A stretch of DNA of 64,000 nucleotides from the NCBI GenBank assembly GCA_000974665.1, contig BBSY01000003.1, positions 248,001 through 312,000 on the forward strand, read 5' to 3'. Source of the stretch: an alpha proteobacterium U9-1i (GTDB taxonomy: Bacteria; Pseudomonadota; Alphaproteobacteria; Caulobacterales; Aquidulcibacteraceae). Made by a program: the position numbers and the translations under genes. This document shows positions 1-8,508 of the stretch, piece after piece. The notes beneath the pieces were generated by a model. That model was not told the origin of the DNA, made no database searches, and was given only the letters and a program-made list of their open reading frames with translations. The first letter of the stretch is position 1. Each line of letters begins with the position of its first letter.

Positions 1-216
1 CGCCGCGCAGCAATGCTGTTGCGACTGCGTGGGCGTCATTGGCGAGCCCGGCTGTTCGTCGGCAGAACCGGCGGCATAGCCGAGGTCTGCAATGTTATAA
101 GATACGACGCTGCCGCCATGGCAGGGATCGGGCGAGAAAGACTGCTCGACCATGACGAAAGCGACGAGCGCAACGCAAAGCGTCGCGATCCAGCGCCTCC
201 AATCGGTCCAAGCCAT
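1..216 (-). CDS. Small Cys/His-containing membrane or exported protein (partial, C-terminus outside window)
   Basis: The reading frame is open from an ATG at 216 to the window edge (72 codons). The visible part has a hydrophobic N-terminal stretch (about residues 8-22) followed by a DPCHGG motif and, at the edge, QQHCCAA. Paired Cys/His next to one hydrophobic segment, beside metal-resistance genes, suggests a small periplasmic or membrane metal-associated protein. I do not recognise a named family, and metal binding is inference. It is transcribed away from lspA. A forward reading frame over the same DNA was judged a shadow because it lacks these features. Confidence 0.5.
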   Translation of the reverse strand, partial: MAWTDWRRWIATLCVALVAFVMVEQSFSPDPCHGGSVVSYNIADLGYAAGSADEQPGSPMTPTQSQQHCCAA

Positions 217-327
217 TGCTTTCAAGTGCTCATTCCCAAGCACGTCGCCACAGATTCGCGGCGCGCCTGCCTATATACAGACCATGACCCGCTGAGAAAT
301 AGTAAAGACATGATGACGTCGACCCGC

Positions 328-342
328 CTAGTCAGGCTAGGG
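328..342. promoter_or_regulatory. 15-bp dyad, possible MerR-type operator
   Basis: CCTAGTCAGGCTAGG has 5-bp arms (CCTAG/CTAGG) and the same overall length as the perfect operator at 470-484, but a different arm sequence. It lies between the divergent small Cys/His gene and lspA. I see no good 19-bp-spaced -35/-10 pair around it, so the assignment is tentative. Confidence 0.3.
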
Positions 343-463
343 TGACGGTGTCGCACCGAAAGTGCGGTTGCTACGCGCATCGAATGTGACGGAAGCCTCA
401 TCATATATTTTCATCGCAAGTCCGGTGTTTCATGTCCTTGAGATTTTCCCAGTGCTCAGGGGG

Positions 464-484
464 TTGATCCTCTAGTCACTAGAG
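464..484 (+). promoter_or_regulatory. PbrR/CadR-type operator upstream of lspA
   Basis: TTGATC (464-469) is followed directly by CTCTAGTCACTAGAG (470-484), a perfect 7-bp inverted repeat around one base. MerR-family metal regulators bind such a dyad between -35 and -10. The same TTGATC-CTCTAG string recurs before pbrA and before pbrT. At the expected 19-bp spacing the -10 here is poor (GCCGCT), so the operator is clearer than the promoter. Confidence 0.75.
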
Positions 485-514
485 TCACGCCGCTTCTCTG
501 AAAGGGCGCGAACA

Positions 515-976
515 ATGCCTCGGACAGCAGGGCTGGTTCTCATTTTCGGCGTGATCGGGCTCGATCTCGCAACCAAGGCCTGGGCGCGCGCAGAACTAAC
601 GTTCGGCGAGCCGAATCAGGTGCTGCCCCTCTTGGATCTAACTCTCAGTTTTAACCGGGGCGTTGCATTCGGTTTGATGAGAGCCGCAGGCGGCCTTGTT
701 GTATTGCTTGTCACTGCCGCGATCAGCCTCGTATTCGGGCTCTGGTTTTGGCGCGAGCCGCGCCCGTGCACGCAGCTTGGGCTGGCGCTCGTCTTAGGCG
801 GGGCGCTCGGCAATTTTGTCGATCGCCTGACGCGCGGCGAAGTCACCGATTTTCTCGACGTGCATGCCTTGGGGCATCATTGGCCAGCGTTCAATTTGGC
901 CGACACGGCGATCACATGCGGCGCCGTGGTGTTGGTCATCGACATGTTGCGCGTTCGCAAGGAGGCGCGTCCATGA
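515..976 (+). CDS. lspA: Lipoprotein signal peptidase (signal peptidase II), PbrC-like
   Basis: A 153-residue inner-membrane aspartyl protease that removes signal peptides from prolipoproteins. Both catalytic aspartates are visible: D112 in GEVTDFLD and D130 in FNLADTAI, along with the conserved FNRGVAFG segment near residue 47. Four hydrophobic segments and the length fit the family. In known lead-resistance (pbr) operons a signal peptidase II gene, PbrC, accompanies the P-type ATPase. The operator just upstream and the other pbr-like genes in this window indicate the same accessory role rather than the housekeeping copy. It overlaps the next gene by four bases (ATGA). Confidence 0.93.
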   Translation: MPRTAGLVLIFGVIGLDLATKAWARAELTFGEPNQVLPLLDLTLSFNRGVAFGLMRAAGGLVVLLVTAAISLVFGLWFWREPRPCTQLGLALVLGGALGNFVDRLTRGEVTDFLDVHALGHHWPAFNLADTAITCGAVVLVIDMLRVRKEARP

Positions 977-1644
977 GCAACGATGCTGCTTTCACGCCGG
1001 CTGCAGGTCGCGCCGAGTGGACGCCCTTCTATGATTTCGCCATCGCGCTCTTGACGCGCGAGCGCCGCTGGCGCGGCGGTTTGTTACGCCAAACCGCGCC
1101 TGCATCTGGCGATCGTATCTTGGACGTCGGATGTGGCACGGGCACTTTCGCTGTGATGTTAACGAAGGCCGCCCCGCACGCGCACGTCGCAGGCCTCGAT
1201 CCTGACCCTGAGGTGCTCATGCGTGCGCGCGCCAAGGGCGCAAAGGCCGATGCGGAAGTCGCCTTTCGGCAAGGCTTCGCGCGTGATGCGGACGCAGAGG
1301 CCGCGCGCTTCACCAAGGTCGTCTCAAGTTTGGTGTTCCATCAGGTTCCATTGGAGGAAAAACGCGCGGGCCTCGCTGCGATTTGGCGCGCGCTCGTTCC
1401 AGGCGGGTCGCTACATGTCGCCGACTACGGATTGCAGCGCACGTCGCTAATGCGCGCCGCGTTCCGCCAGGTGCAGCTGCTCGACGGTTTCGACAACACC
1501 GAGCCCAACGCACGCGGCGTCCTACCTGAACTGATGCGCGATGTTGGGTTTGTCTCGGTTCTGGAAACGGAAGTCATCGCCACGCTCACGGGCTCCATAT
1601 CGCTTTACCAGGCCCTTAAACCGCAAGCCGTGCCCAACGAATGA
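973..1644 (+). CDS. SAM-dependent class I methyltransferase
   Basis: A 223-residue protein with SAM-binding motif I ILDVGCGTGTF (about residues 50-60), an acidic GLDPDPE at the end of strand 2 and a VSSLVFHQVP region as motif II/III. The substrate cannot be read from the sequence. The ATG at 973 overlaps the lspA stop, implying translational coupling. Methyltransferases of this size occur in mercury, lead and cadmium islands of proteobacteria. A role in metal alkylation or in modifying an envelope component is only a guess from context. Confidence 0.85.
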   Translation: MSNDAAFTPAAGRAEWTPFYDFAIALLTRERRWRGGLLRQTAPASGDRILDVGCGTGTFAVMLTKAAPHAHVAGLDPDPEVLMRARAKGAKADAEVAFRQGFARDADAEAARFTKVVSSLVFHQVPLEEKRAGLAAIWRALVPGGSLHVADYGLQRTSLMRAAFRQVQLLDGFDNTEPNARGVLPELMRDVGFVSVLETEVIATLTGSISLYQALKPQAVPNE

Positions 1645-1654
1645 GGAGCTCATT

Positions 1655-2251
1655 GTGAGCGATGAAAGCTACGAGGCGGTGACTCGCGAGCAGCGGCGGA
1701 CGCTGTGGATCGTGCTTGGCCTCAACCTGTTGCTTGTTGTTGTGATGGGCGGAGCGGGCCTTGCGTCGGACTCCAGCGCTTTGATCGCCAACGCGCTCGA
1801 CAACGCTTCTGACGCGGCCGTCTACGCGCTCAGTTTATTCGCGGTTGGCCGCGCTCTTAACTGGAAGCGCGGCGCTGCAGGCGCGTCCGGCATCCTGTTG
1901 ATCCTCTTTGGCCTTGGCGTCGTCGCCGACACCGTGCGGAGATTTCTGACGGGATCTGAGCCGATTGGCGCGACGATGATGGTCGTCGCCGTGTTTGCGG
2001 GCGCCATTAATCTTTTGTGCGTGTGGCTGCTCGGTCGTCTGAAGAAGAAAGAAGTGCATCTGCGCGCTGCCGAGACCTTCAGTTTCAACGACTTCATCTC
2101 CAATGGCGGCGTGCTGGTGGCGGGCGCGGTGGTGGCGTGGACCGGGGAGCGCTGGCCCGATCTTGTCGTCGGGCTAATGGTCGCGCTCGTCGCTATTAAA
2201 GGCGGCCTCGATATCATCGGCGACGCGCGGCGCACGAAGGACGAGGGCTGA
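1655..2251 (+). CDS. Short cation diffusion facilitator (CDF) family transporter
   Basis: A 198-residue protein that is almost entirely membrane domain, with five or six hydrophobic segments. It has the CDF-like TM2 sequence SDSSALIANALDNASD, with D-xxx-D in place of the usual H-xxx-D, and FNDFISNGGV in the fifth segment. The C-terminal cytoplasmic metal-sensing domain typical of CzcD/FieF is missing. The family exports divalent cations by proton antiport. The start is a GTG at 1655, chosen because AGGAG lies just upstream (1644-1648); the longer upstream frame runs inside the methyltransferase gene. Metal specificity cannot be assigned. Confidence 0.75.
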   Translation: MSDESYEAVTREQRRTLWIVLGLNLLLVVVMGGAGLASDSSALIANALDNASDAAVYALSLFAVGRALNWKRGAAGASGILLILFGLGVVADTVRRFLTGSEPIGATMMVVAVFAGAINLLCVWLLGRLKKKEVHLRAAETFSFNDFISNGGVLVAGAVVAWTGERWPDLVVGLMVALVAIKGGLDIIGDARRTKDEG

Positions 2252-2301
2252 ATGCACGGAGTTTCGAACACAATAGGCGCTAGTCAGGTGATGGATCAGA
2301 A

Positions 2302-2859
2302 ATGAGTGAGCGATCAAGCAAGTTCAGTTCGGAGCAATGGGGCATCGTCCGTGGCTCGGTGCTCGCGCTCGCATTGGCCGGCGCAATTCTCGCCGCGGCG
2401 CACTTTTGGATTCCGCCGCACTTCTTCGGCTTGAGTGAGGACATGGACTTCGGCGAGCGAATGACGTTCGTGCTGAAAGCCGATCTTCTGCTCTTTCTCT
2501 GGCTCGCGGGATGCGTGCGTGCGGTCAGCAGCGGACGCTTTTCTTCGCCTGCCGATATCCGGGGATCAGCGTTTGGCGCTCCCAGCCCTGCGATCGCCGT
2601 TCGCGCCGCCGTGTTGCAGAACTCTCTGGAACAAACCGTGCTGTTCTTCCCTGCGACGCTCATTCTCGCAGCGTTGATGCGGGGTTCTGAATTGGTGCTC
2701 GCGCCGTTTCTGGTCGGGCTCTTTCTCCTTGGGCGCGTGAGCTTTGCGATCGGATACGCGACGGGCGCTTCTGGCAGGGCCTTCGGCATGGCGCTAACGG
2801 CCGGGCCCATCATCGTGAGCTATGGCATGGCGCTGTGGTTGATTGCAGTGGGACGCTAG
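2302..2859 (+). CDS. MAPEG-family-like integral membrane protein
   Basis: A 185-residue protein with about four transmembrane segments. Features resembling the MAPEG family are the segment with N-S-L-E-Q (near residue 111) and the following LGRVSFAIGYATG. The family includes glutathione S-transferase-like and leukotriene synthase enzymes, but the bacterial members are mostly uncharacterised. It follows the CDF gene by 50 bases on the same strand and precedes the pbrA operator, so it probably belongs to the lspA transcription unit. Its function in metal resistance is not established. Confidence 0.65.
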   Translation: MSERSSKFSSEQWGIVRGSVLALALAGAILAAAHFWIPPHFFGLSEDMDFGERMTFVLKADLLLFLWLAGCVRAVSSGRFSSPADIRGSAFGAPSPAIAVRAAVLQNSLEQTVLFFPATLILAALMRGSELVLAPFLVGLFLLGRVSFAIGYATGASGRAFGMALTAGPIIVSYGMALWLIAVGR

Positions 2860-2867
2860 CGAGCCCC

Positions 2868-2898
2868 TTGATCCTCTAGTGGGTCGAGCATGTAACAC
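2868..2898 (+). promoter_or_regulatory. MerR-type promoter/operator of pbrA
   Basis: The -35 TTGATC (2868-2873) and -10 TAACAC (2893-2898) are separated by 19 bp, the long spacer typical of promoters activated by MerR-family regulators. The spacer holds an imperfect dyad beginning CTCTAGT. The pbrA start codon is 27 bp downstream of the -10. Confidence 0.75.
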
Positions 2899-2925
2899 GA
2901 ACGAAATCGCAAGGTACGCATACTC

Positions 2926-5421
2926 ATGGCGGTAACAAATTTGCCAGCAGGCGACGTCGGAGCCGTCCGGCGTTTCAAAGTTACGGGCCTCGACTGCCAG
3001 AACGAGGTGCGTGCGCTCAAAGCCGTAGTGGGACCGCTCGCCGGCGGCGAAGACAAGCTATCGTTCGATACTCAAGCTGGTTGGATGGACCTCGCATCTG
3101 ACGTAACCGCGTCGGACCGTGCAATCGAAGCCGCGGTTGCGAGCACCGGCATGAGTGCGGCCTTATGGCCTCGGGAGGAGGCGGCGGCTTGCGCCAGTTG
3201 CGTGGGAGGCGAGGCGATCACGGCGGGCGCGCCGGCCAGCACGCCCGGAACGGTGGTTCTCAAAATTCATGGCATGGATTGCGGTGACGAAGTCGCGACG
3301 CTGAAGCGCGAACTCGCAAGCGTCGTCGCGGAAGAGAGGCTTTCCTTCGATCTTATCAATGGACGTATGTCCGTTGCAGGGTTTCCGGACAAAGATCTGG
3401 TGGAGCGGATCGAGCGTGCGGTCGCAGGCGCAGGTATGAGCGCCGAAGTGTGGAGCGAGGGCGTCGTTGGCGCCGGCGCGGCGGCCGAAGCGCGCCGGCG
3501 CAAGACCCAGTCGATGCTGACTGCGGTAAGCGGCGTGCTGACGGCGATCGGTCTCGCCATTCACACCTATGTCGCTGGCGATCTTGTCTCTGCTTTGAGT
3601 GAGATGCCCGGCGTGTCGGCGCCGCCGCCATTGCTGGCTATTATGGCATACGCTGGCGCCATTCTCTGCGGCGCGCGCTACGTTGCCCCTAAGGCCATGC
3701 TCGCGGCGCGCAGGCTACGCCCCGACATGAACCTCCTCATGATCATTGCCGTCGCTGGCGCGGTCGCCATCGGCCAGTGGTTCGAGGCGGCGACCGTTTC
3801 GTTCTTGTTCGCGCTCGCCTTGGCGCTGGAGGCGTGGAGTCTCGGCCGCGCGCGCCGCGCGGTTGCGGCTTTGATGGAGCTTGCGCCTGATATCGCGACG
3901 GTGAAGGACGCTGGCGGCGCCGAACGTGAAATTGCAGCGAACGAGGTGCCTCTCGGCGCGCACATCATCGTGCGGCCAGGTGAGCGCGTGCCGCTCGACG
4001 GACGCGTCATCGCCGGCGAAAGCGAAGTGAATCAGGCGCCCATCACGGGCGAAAGCGTTCCGGTCCCGGTCTCGTCAGGTGTCGTTGTCTATGCCGGCAC
4101 CATCAACGGCGAGGGCGCGCTCGAAGTTGAGACGACGAAATCCGCTAGCGACACCACGCTCGCGCGCATCATTCGCATGGTCGGTTCCGCGCACAGCCGG
4201 CGCGCACCCACCGAGCAATGGGTTGAAAGCTTTGCGCGCATCTACACTCCAATCGTCATGGGGCTCGCGGTCCTGGTGCTGCTCGTCCCGCCGCTGCTAT
4301 TCAATGGCGCTTGGGACGTATGGTTCTATCGCGCCTTGGTGCTGCTTGTGATCGCCTGCCCATGCGCGCTCGTGATCTCTACGCCCGTAAGCGTTGTCGC
4401 CGCGTTGGCCGGCGCGGCCAAGCAGGGCGTTCTTATCAAGGGCGGCGTGCATTTGGAGACGCCCGCAAAGATCCGCGCGATCGCCATGGATAAGACTGGG
4501 ACGCTCACTGAGGGACGCCCCCATGTCGTCGAGATCGCCGTCTTTCAAGGACGCAGTTCGGAGGCGCTGCTTGGCCTAGCGGCTTCGCTAGAGGCGCGTA
4601 GCGAGCATCCGCTCGCGAAAGCAATCCTGGCCAAGGCGGCCGAGCAGGGCGTTAAATTTTCTCCCGGCGAGGGCGTACAGGCGATGCGCGGAAAGGGTCT
4701 GATTGGCCGCGTCGGAGACAGCAACGCCTGGCTGGGTTCGCGCGCCTTCCTAGAAGAGCGCGCGACATCTACAAACCATGCAGACGTGTTGGCGCGCGCG
4801 GACGCGATCGCTGGAGCGGGACGGACTGTGGTCGCAGTCGGCGACGCAGATTGTGTCTGGGGCTTGATAGCGGTCGCCGATGCGGTGCGACCCGAAGCTA
4901 AAAAGATTGTTGCCGATCTGCACTCCGCCGGCATTGAGCGCGTCGTCATGCTGACGGGCGACAACAGAGCAACAGCCGAGCGTATCGCCCGCGAAACCGG
5001 CGTCGACGAGGTTCACGCTGAGCTTTTGCCCGATGGTAAGGTTGCTGCAGTGGCAGCGCTTGTCGAACGCTATGGAGCGGTGGCGATGATCGGCGATGGC
5101 GTCAATGACGCCCCGGCCATGGCGCGCGCAAATGTAGGCGTCGCCATGGGCGCGATCGGTTCTGATGCTGCAATCGAGACCGCCGATATTGCGCTCATGC
5201 AAGACGATCTCTCGCGCTTGCCGTGGCTGATCCGTCATTCGAGGGCGACGCTCGGGGTCATCCGCCAGAACATCGCGTTCTCAATCGCGGTGAAAGGCGT
5301 ATTCACGATTTTGACTGTGATGGGCGCGGCTTCGCTTTGGGGCGCGATTGCAGCAGATGTCGGCGCCTCTCTTCTAGTCGTGTTGAACGGTCTCCGGCTC
5401 CTCAATCGCGAGCAATCATAA
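2926..5421 (+). CDS. pbrA: Heavy-metal P-type ATPase (PIB-2; Pb/Cd/Zn export)
   Basis: An 831-residue inner-membrane ATPase that exports divalent soft metals. Two N-terminal HMA-like domains carry GLDCQNEV (C24) and GMDCGDEV (C119), a C-x-x-E variant of the usual CxxC. Between them lies an extra CASC (C89, C92). The membrane CPC motif is C478-P-C480, the phosphorylated aspartate is D522 in DKTGT, SEHPLA follows, and the hinge motif GDGVND is near 723-728. CPC together with HMA domains places it in the CadA/ZntA/PbrA group. The neighbouring PbrT-like permease, signal peptidase and PbrR-like regulator favour the lead name, but cadmium or zinc transport is equally possible. Confidence 0.9.
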   Translation: MAVTNLPAGDVGAVRRFKVTGLDCQNEVRALKAVVGPLAGGEDKLSFDTQAGWMDLASDVTASDRAIEAAVASTGMSAALWPREEAAACASCVGGEAITAGAPASTPGTVVLKIHGMDCGDEVATLKRELASVVAEERLSFDLINGRMSVAGFPDKDLVERIERAVAGAGMSAEVWSEGVVGAGAAAEARRRKTQSMLTAVSGVLTAIGLAIHTYVAGDLVSALSEMPGVSAPPPLLAIMAYAGAILCGARYVAPKAMLAARRLRPDMNLLMIIAVAGAVAIGQWFEAATVSFLFALALALEAWSLGRARRAVAALMELAPDIATVKDAGGAEREIAANEVPLGAHIIVRPGERVPLDGRVIAGESEVNQAPITGESVPVPVSSGVVVYAGTINGEGALEVETTKSASDTTLARIIRMVGSAHSRRAPTEQWVESFARIYTPIVMGLAVLVLLVPPLLFNGAWDVWFYRALVLLVIACPCALVISTPVSVVAALAGAAKQGVLIKGGVHLETPAKIRAIAMDKTGTLTEGRPHVVEIAVFQGRSSEALLGLAASLEARSEHPLAKAILAKAAEQGVKFSPGEGVQAMRGKGLIGRVGDSNAWLGSRAFLEERATSTNHADVLARADAIAGAGRTVVAVGDADCVWGLIAVADAVRPEAKKIVADLHSAGIERVVMLTGDNRATAERIARETGVDEVHAELLPDGKVAAVAALVERYGAVAMIGDGVNDAPAMARANVGVAMGAIGSDAAIETADIALMQDDLSRLPWLIRHSRATLGVIRQNIAFSIAVKGVFTILTVMGAASLWGAIAADVGASLLVVLNGLRLLNREQS

Positions 5422-5473
5422 GCGGCGCAATTTGCATCAAAGATTGCGGTTCATCGGGCGAGGCCATCCTGCG

Positions 5474-7402
5474 TCAGATTTTTGCGGGCAGCGCCGCCTG
5501 CCTGCCGCTCAGATAAAAGCCGACAATGATGACGCCCAATGTCAGAGCCTGCGTGGCGAAGCCTTCCCAAGTCGGAAAGAGGCCAAGCAATTCGACGCGT
5601 GGCAGCGCGGCAAGCGGATGGATGTCTACGAGCCCCGCTTCCTGCAAGCCGGCGACGCCTTTGCCCGCAAGGACGACGGCGAGCACTGCAATCAGCATCG
5701 CGCTATAAGAAAAGAACTGGGCGATCGGCAAACGCTTACTGTAGCTGAGCAAAGCCCAGCCGATGACCGCCAACGCCAATGCGGCGGTGGCCGCGCCGGC
5801 GATAATCGCCAGATGCGCGCCTTGGCTCCACAGCGCGATATAGAACAAGATCGTCTCGAAGACCTCGCGATAGACTACGACAAAAGCCAGCGCGAACAGG
5901 AACCAGGCTGAACCCTTGGAGAGCGCTTTCGACAGCTTTTCGTGGATGTAGGCCTGCCAGGCTTTCGACTGACCTTTGCCATGCATCCATATGCCGACCG
6001 AGATCAGCACGATCGCTGCGAGCAACGAGCCGAAACCTTCGGTCAATTCGCGGCTCGCTCCGCTGATCGAGATCAGGCTGGTCGCCGCCGCCCATGTCAG
6101 GACGCCGGCCGCGAGCGCGGCGATCCATCCGCCATGAACATAGGGCAGAACATCGCGCCGTTCCGCTTTTCCCAGGAATGCGATCATAGCGATGACGATC
6201 AACATCGCTTCGAGACCTTCGCGCAGCAGAATGGTGAAGGCGCCGGCAAAACTCGAAGTCGCGCTTGCCTGCTGGGGAGATAATACGCGCTCGGCGGCGT
6301 CGAACAGGGCGCCGATACGCTCGGCTTGCGCGCGCACATCTGTTGCGGGCGCGCCGGCAGATATGCTGGCGCGCAACGAGCCCATTGCTTGCTCGACGCG
6401 CGCCAGCAAGGCGCTGTCGCGCGCGGTGAGGATTGGTTCGACAGGTTCAAACCCATCGAGATAGGCCGCGAGCGCCAGTTCCTGTGCGCCGCGTTGGTCT
6501 CCCGCATCGTATCGCGCCACGCTTTGTGCAAGTTTTGCTCGCGCAATGTCGAGCGTGTTGCCGCGCTGTGAAACCGCTTCAGGGTGGTGACGCAGATAAG
6601 CGACGATCCGTGCGGCGTTCGGTTCGCCAATTTGGGCGGCGAGCGCTTCCGGCGTTGTCTGGACAAGCGCCTGCAGGTTCGGGACGCGATCACGCATCTG
6701 CCGATCTTCCGTCCACAAGCGCCTGCCTTGTTCGGCATCATCGAACGCAAAGCCGCCAACGTAAAAGGCGAGCGCCCAGCGATCATCGGACGAGAGATGA
6801 GCGAAACTCGCCATCGCCGTGCCGTCCAGACCCTGACCGATTACTTGATAGAGGCCAAAGATGCTGCGCTGGCGGGCGCGTTCGAGATCCGCAAACGCTA
6901 CCGGGGGCGGAGATAACCCTCGCGCATTAGGTCCGTCGCCGTGGCCCGCGGCGCCGTGGCAACTCGCGCATTGCTCAGCGTAGAGCGCCGCGCCGCGTGA
7001 CATATCCGGCGGCGCGGAAGGGGCGAGCGGCGTGGGATAGGCGGCGAGGAGATCGCGCGCCAGCAGATGCGCCCGATCTGCTACCTCCTGCGGCGCGGCC
7101 TTGCGTCCGATGGCGGCGACCAGTTGGTCTGCCTGCAAGATGAGGGCGGGCTGGGTCGGCGTCGGCGGCAGGGCCGCCAGACGCTCGCGGACCGAGGCCG
7201 AAAATTCCCGCATTTCGGCGTACTCGGCCGCGTTCACCACCGCGCCGTCGGCGACGGCGCCAGAATAATCGACCGCAAGATAGTCCAGCAGCCGCCAAGC
7301 GACCTGCGCGGGCGGCGTTGTTTCCTGGGCGAAGCTAGGTGCAGAAAACAGCGTGGCGGCGAATGCGAAGGCAACCACCAGAAGCCGAGAACGGTACGAC
7401 AT
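5474..7402 (-). CDS. pbrT: Cytochrome c / FTR1-family permease fusion, PbrT-like
   Basis: A 642-residue protein with a signal peptide (residues 1-26, ending SFAQ). A periplasmic c-type cytochrome domain has heme motif CASCH (C145-H149) and a downstream GTAMASF Met ligand candidate. A C-terminal FTR1 permease domain of about seven TM segments has the two REXXE motifs REGLE (394-398) and REVFE (512-516). FTR1 proteins import iron oxidatively, and PbrT of lead operons is a member thought to take up Pb(II). An upstream in-frame start would place 30 charged residues before the signal peptide, so I chose 7402. That leaves a leader of about 130 bases after the MerR-type promoter. Confidence 0.85.
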   Translation of the reverse strand: MSYRSRLLVVAFAFAATLFSAPSFAQETTPPAQVAWRLLDYLAVDYSGAVADGAVVNAAEYAEMREFSASVRERLAALPPTPTQPALILQADQLVAAIGRKAAPQEVADRAHLLARDLLAAYPTPLAPSAPPDMSRGAALYAEQCASCHGAAGHGDGPNARGLSPPPVAFADLERARQRSIFGLYQVIGQGLDGTAMASFAHLSSDDRWALAFYVGGFAFDDAEQGRRLWTEDRQMRDRVPNLQALVQTTPEALAAQIGEPNAARIVAYLRHHPEAVSQRGNTLDIARAKLAQSVARYDAGDQRGAQELALAAYLDGFEPVEPILTARDSALLARVEQAMGSLRASISAGAPATDVRAQAERIGALFDAAERVLSPQQASATSSFAGAFTILLREGLEAMLIVIAMIAFLGKAERRDVLPYVHGGWIAALAAGVLTWAAATSLISISGASRELTEGFGSLLAAIVLISVGIWMHGKGQSKAWQAYIHEKLSKALSKGSAWFLFALAFVVVYREVFETILFYIALWSQGAHLAIIAGAATAALALAVIGWALLSYSKRLPIAQFFSYSAMLIAVLAVVLAGKGVAGLQEAGLVDIHPLAALPRVELLGLFPTWEGFATQALTLGVIIVGFYLSGRQAALPAKI

Positions 7403-7534
7403 TTTTTGCGGTCTTTTCGATAAAATGCTATTGCGTATCAGTCGCGTGCTTCGCCTGCAAACGGCCGAGAACGCGCGGTCGGAGTGGGTCACTCAGCTCC
7501 GACGTCCGATGGGGCTCGAATACGGGCGGTGAAT

Positions 7535-7565
7535 AGCTTACATTCTCTAGTCGCTAGAGGATCAA
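7535..7565 (-). promoter_or_regulatory. MerR-type promoter/operator between pbrT and pbrR
   Basis: On the reverse strand the -35 TTGATC (7565-7560) and -10 TAAGCT (7540-7535) are 19 bp apart. The spacer contains the inverted repeat CTCTAGTCGCTAGAG (7545-7559). This is the same arrangement as before pbrA. It should drive pbrT when metal-loaded regulator is bound, and it lies 10 bp from the pbrR start codon, so it probably also autoregulates pbrR. Confidence 0.8.
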
Positions 7566-7574
7566 TAGGAAAAA

Positions 7575-8048
7575 ATGCAGGCTATCGGCGAAGCCGCCAA
7601 GCGCACCGGACTAAAGGTCCCGACCATTCGCTTTTACGAGCAAGAGGGGCTCATTCGTGCGCCCGGGCGCACCAATAGCGGACGCCGGCTCTATGCCGAC
7701 GCGGACATCCAGCGTCTCGCCTTCATCAAGCACGCGCGCGTTCTGGGGTTTGAACTCGACGACATACGCTCGTTGCTGGATCTGACTGACAATCCGAACC
7801 GTCCCTGCGACGAGGCCGACCGTATTGCACGCAAGCATCTGGCGGAGGTCGAGCAACGCCTTGCGCAGCTGGTTGCCCTGAAGACTGAACTGAACCGGAT
7901 TGTCAGGTCATGCGCCGGCCGGAACGCCGCGCAATGCCGCGTAATCGAGGCGCTGGCCGATCATCGCAGCGTAGAGAAGGAATCAGTTCAGCCTCCGCCA
8001 CAGCGGGCGCGCGTCAAACCTGCGCGCGTGACGAGGCGGCGAAAATAA
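7575..8048 (+). CDS. pbrR: MerR-family metal-responsive regulator, PbrR/CadR-like
   Basis: A 157-residue regulator. The N-terminal winged helix starts MQAIGEAAKRTGLKVPTIRFYEQEGL, the usual MerR signature, followed by a dimerisation helix. Three cysteines, C78 in NRPCDE, C113 in RSC and C121 in QCRV, match the spacing of the three-Cys Pb(II)/Cd(II) site of PbrR and CadR proteins. The basic tail from about 140 is unlike the core and may be disordered. It is divergent from pbrT with the operator between them, and two more copies of the operator lie before lspA and pbrA. Confidence 0.9.
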   Translation: MQAIGEAAKRTGLKVPTIRFYEQEGLIRAPGRTNSGRRLYADADIQRLAFIKHARVLGFELDDIRSLLDLTDNPNRPCDEADRIARKHLAEVEQRLAQLVALKTELNRIVRSCAGRNAAQCRVIEALADHRSVEKESVQPPPQRARVKPARVTRRRK

Positions 8049-8508
8049 ACCGTCAGGCTCGTGCGAACTCCAACTTCGTCTCCCGATGACCCTGTCGAAG
8101 CCCTGTGTTCGACCCGCGCCGGAGGCGTGCGGTTCGCCGGCGAGCAAAGACGAAGCCCTGCGTCCCGACACTATCAAAGCGCCATCGCGCGCAGGCGGCG
8201 TCAGGGTGAAAAGCGAAGCGCGCCTTGACGCCGCCGAGCACGATGGCATTTGGCCTTAGGGTTCAGCGCAAGCGAAAATGCGTGTAGAACTTTGCGTCGA
8301 TCCAACGTGTGGAGCGCCGTTTTGCAGTCATCCGCGAACATTCGCTGGCAAGCGGAAACGCGCGACGGAGAAAATGTCGGTGGTTTCTTGGGCCTCACTC
8401 CGAAAACCGCGTAAGAACAGTGTGATATGCCGCTGCATAACAATCGAGTGGGAGTGAGGGGTCTGCACTAGGCGTACCTGATCAAGACTCGCTTCGGTCG
8501 CCTGGACG
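8049..8508. other. Intergenic region, no gene recognised
   Basis: About 460 bases between the convergent pbrR and the TonB-receptor gene. Several short reverse frames exist (7983-8249, 8053-8241, 8201-8443) but have no start context, signal peptide or motif, and they overlap one another in different frames. I see no clear terminator hairpin with a T-run. It may mark the end of the metal island. Confidence 0.5.

Larger units (their letters stand above)
217..514. other. Divergent intergenic region of the metal island
   Basis: About 300 bases without a convincing gene. It holds a 15-bp dyad near 328-342 and the perfect PbrR-type operator at 470-484, so it probably carries the promoters of both divergent genes. 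A 60-codon reverse frame (222-404) has no family signature and was not called. Confidence 0.5.

Noticed and set aside
13-345. Forward 110-codon frame at the window start
   Set aside because: Crosses the lspA promoter region and is antisense to a frame with a hydrophobic segment and Cys/His motifs; no family signature.
1-8048. Integrated mobile element carrying the metal genes
   Set aside because: No integrase, transposase, direct repeats or tRNA boundary is visible in the window, so transfer is possible but unsupported here.
8053-8443. Short reverse frames after pbrR
   Set aside because: Mutually overlapping, Arg/Ser-rich translations typical of GC-rich noncoding DNA; no start context.
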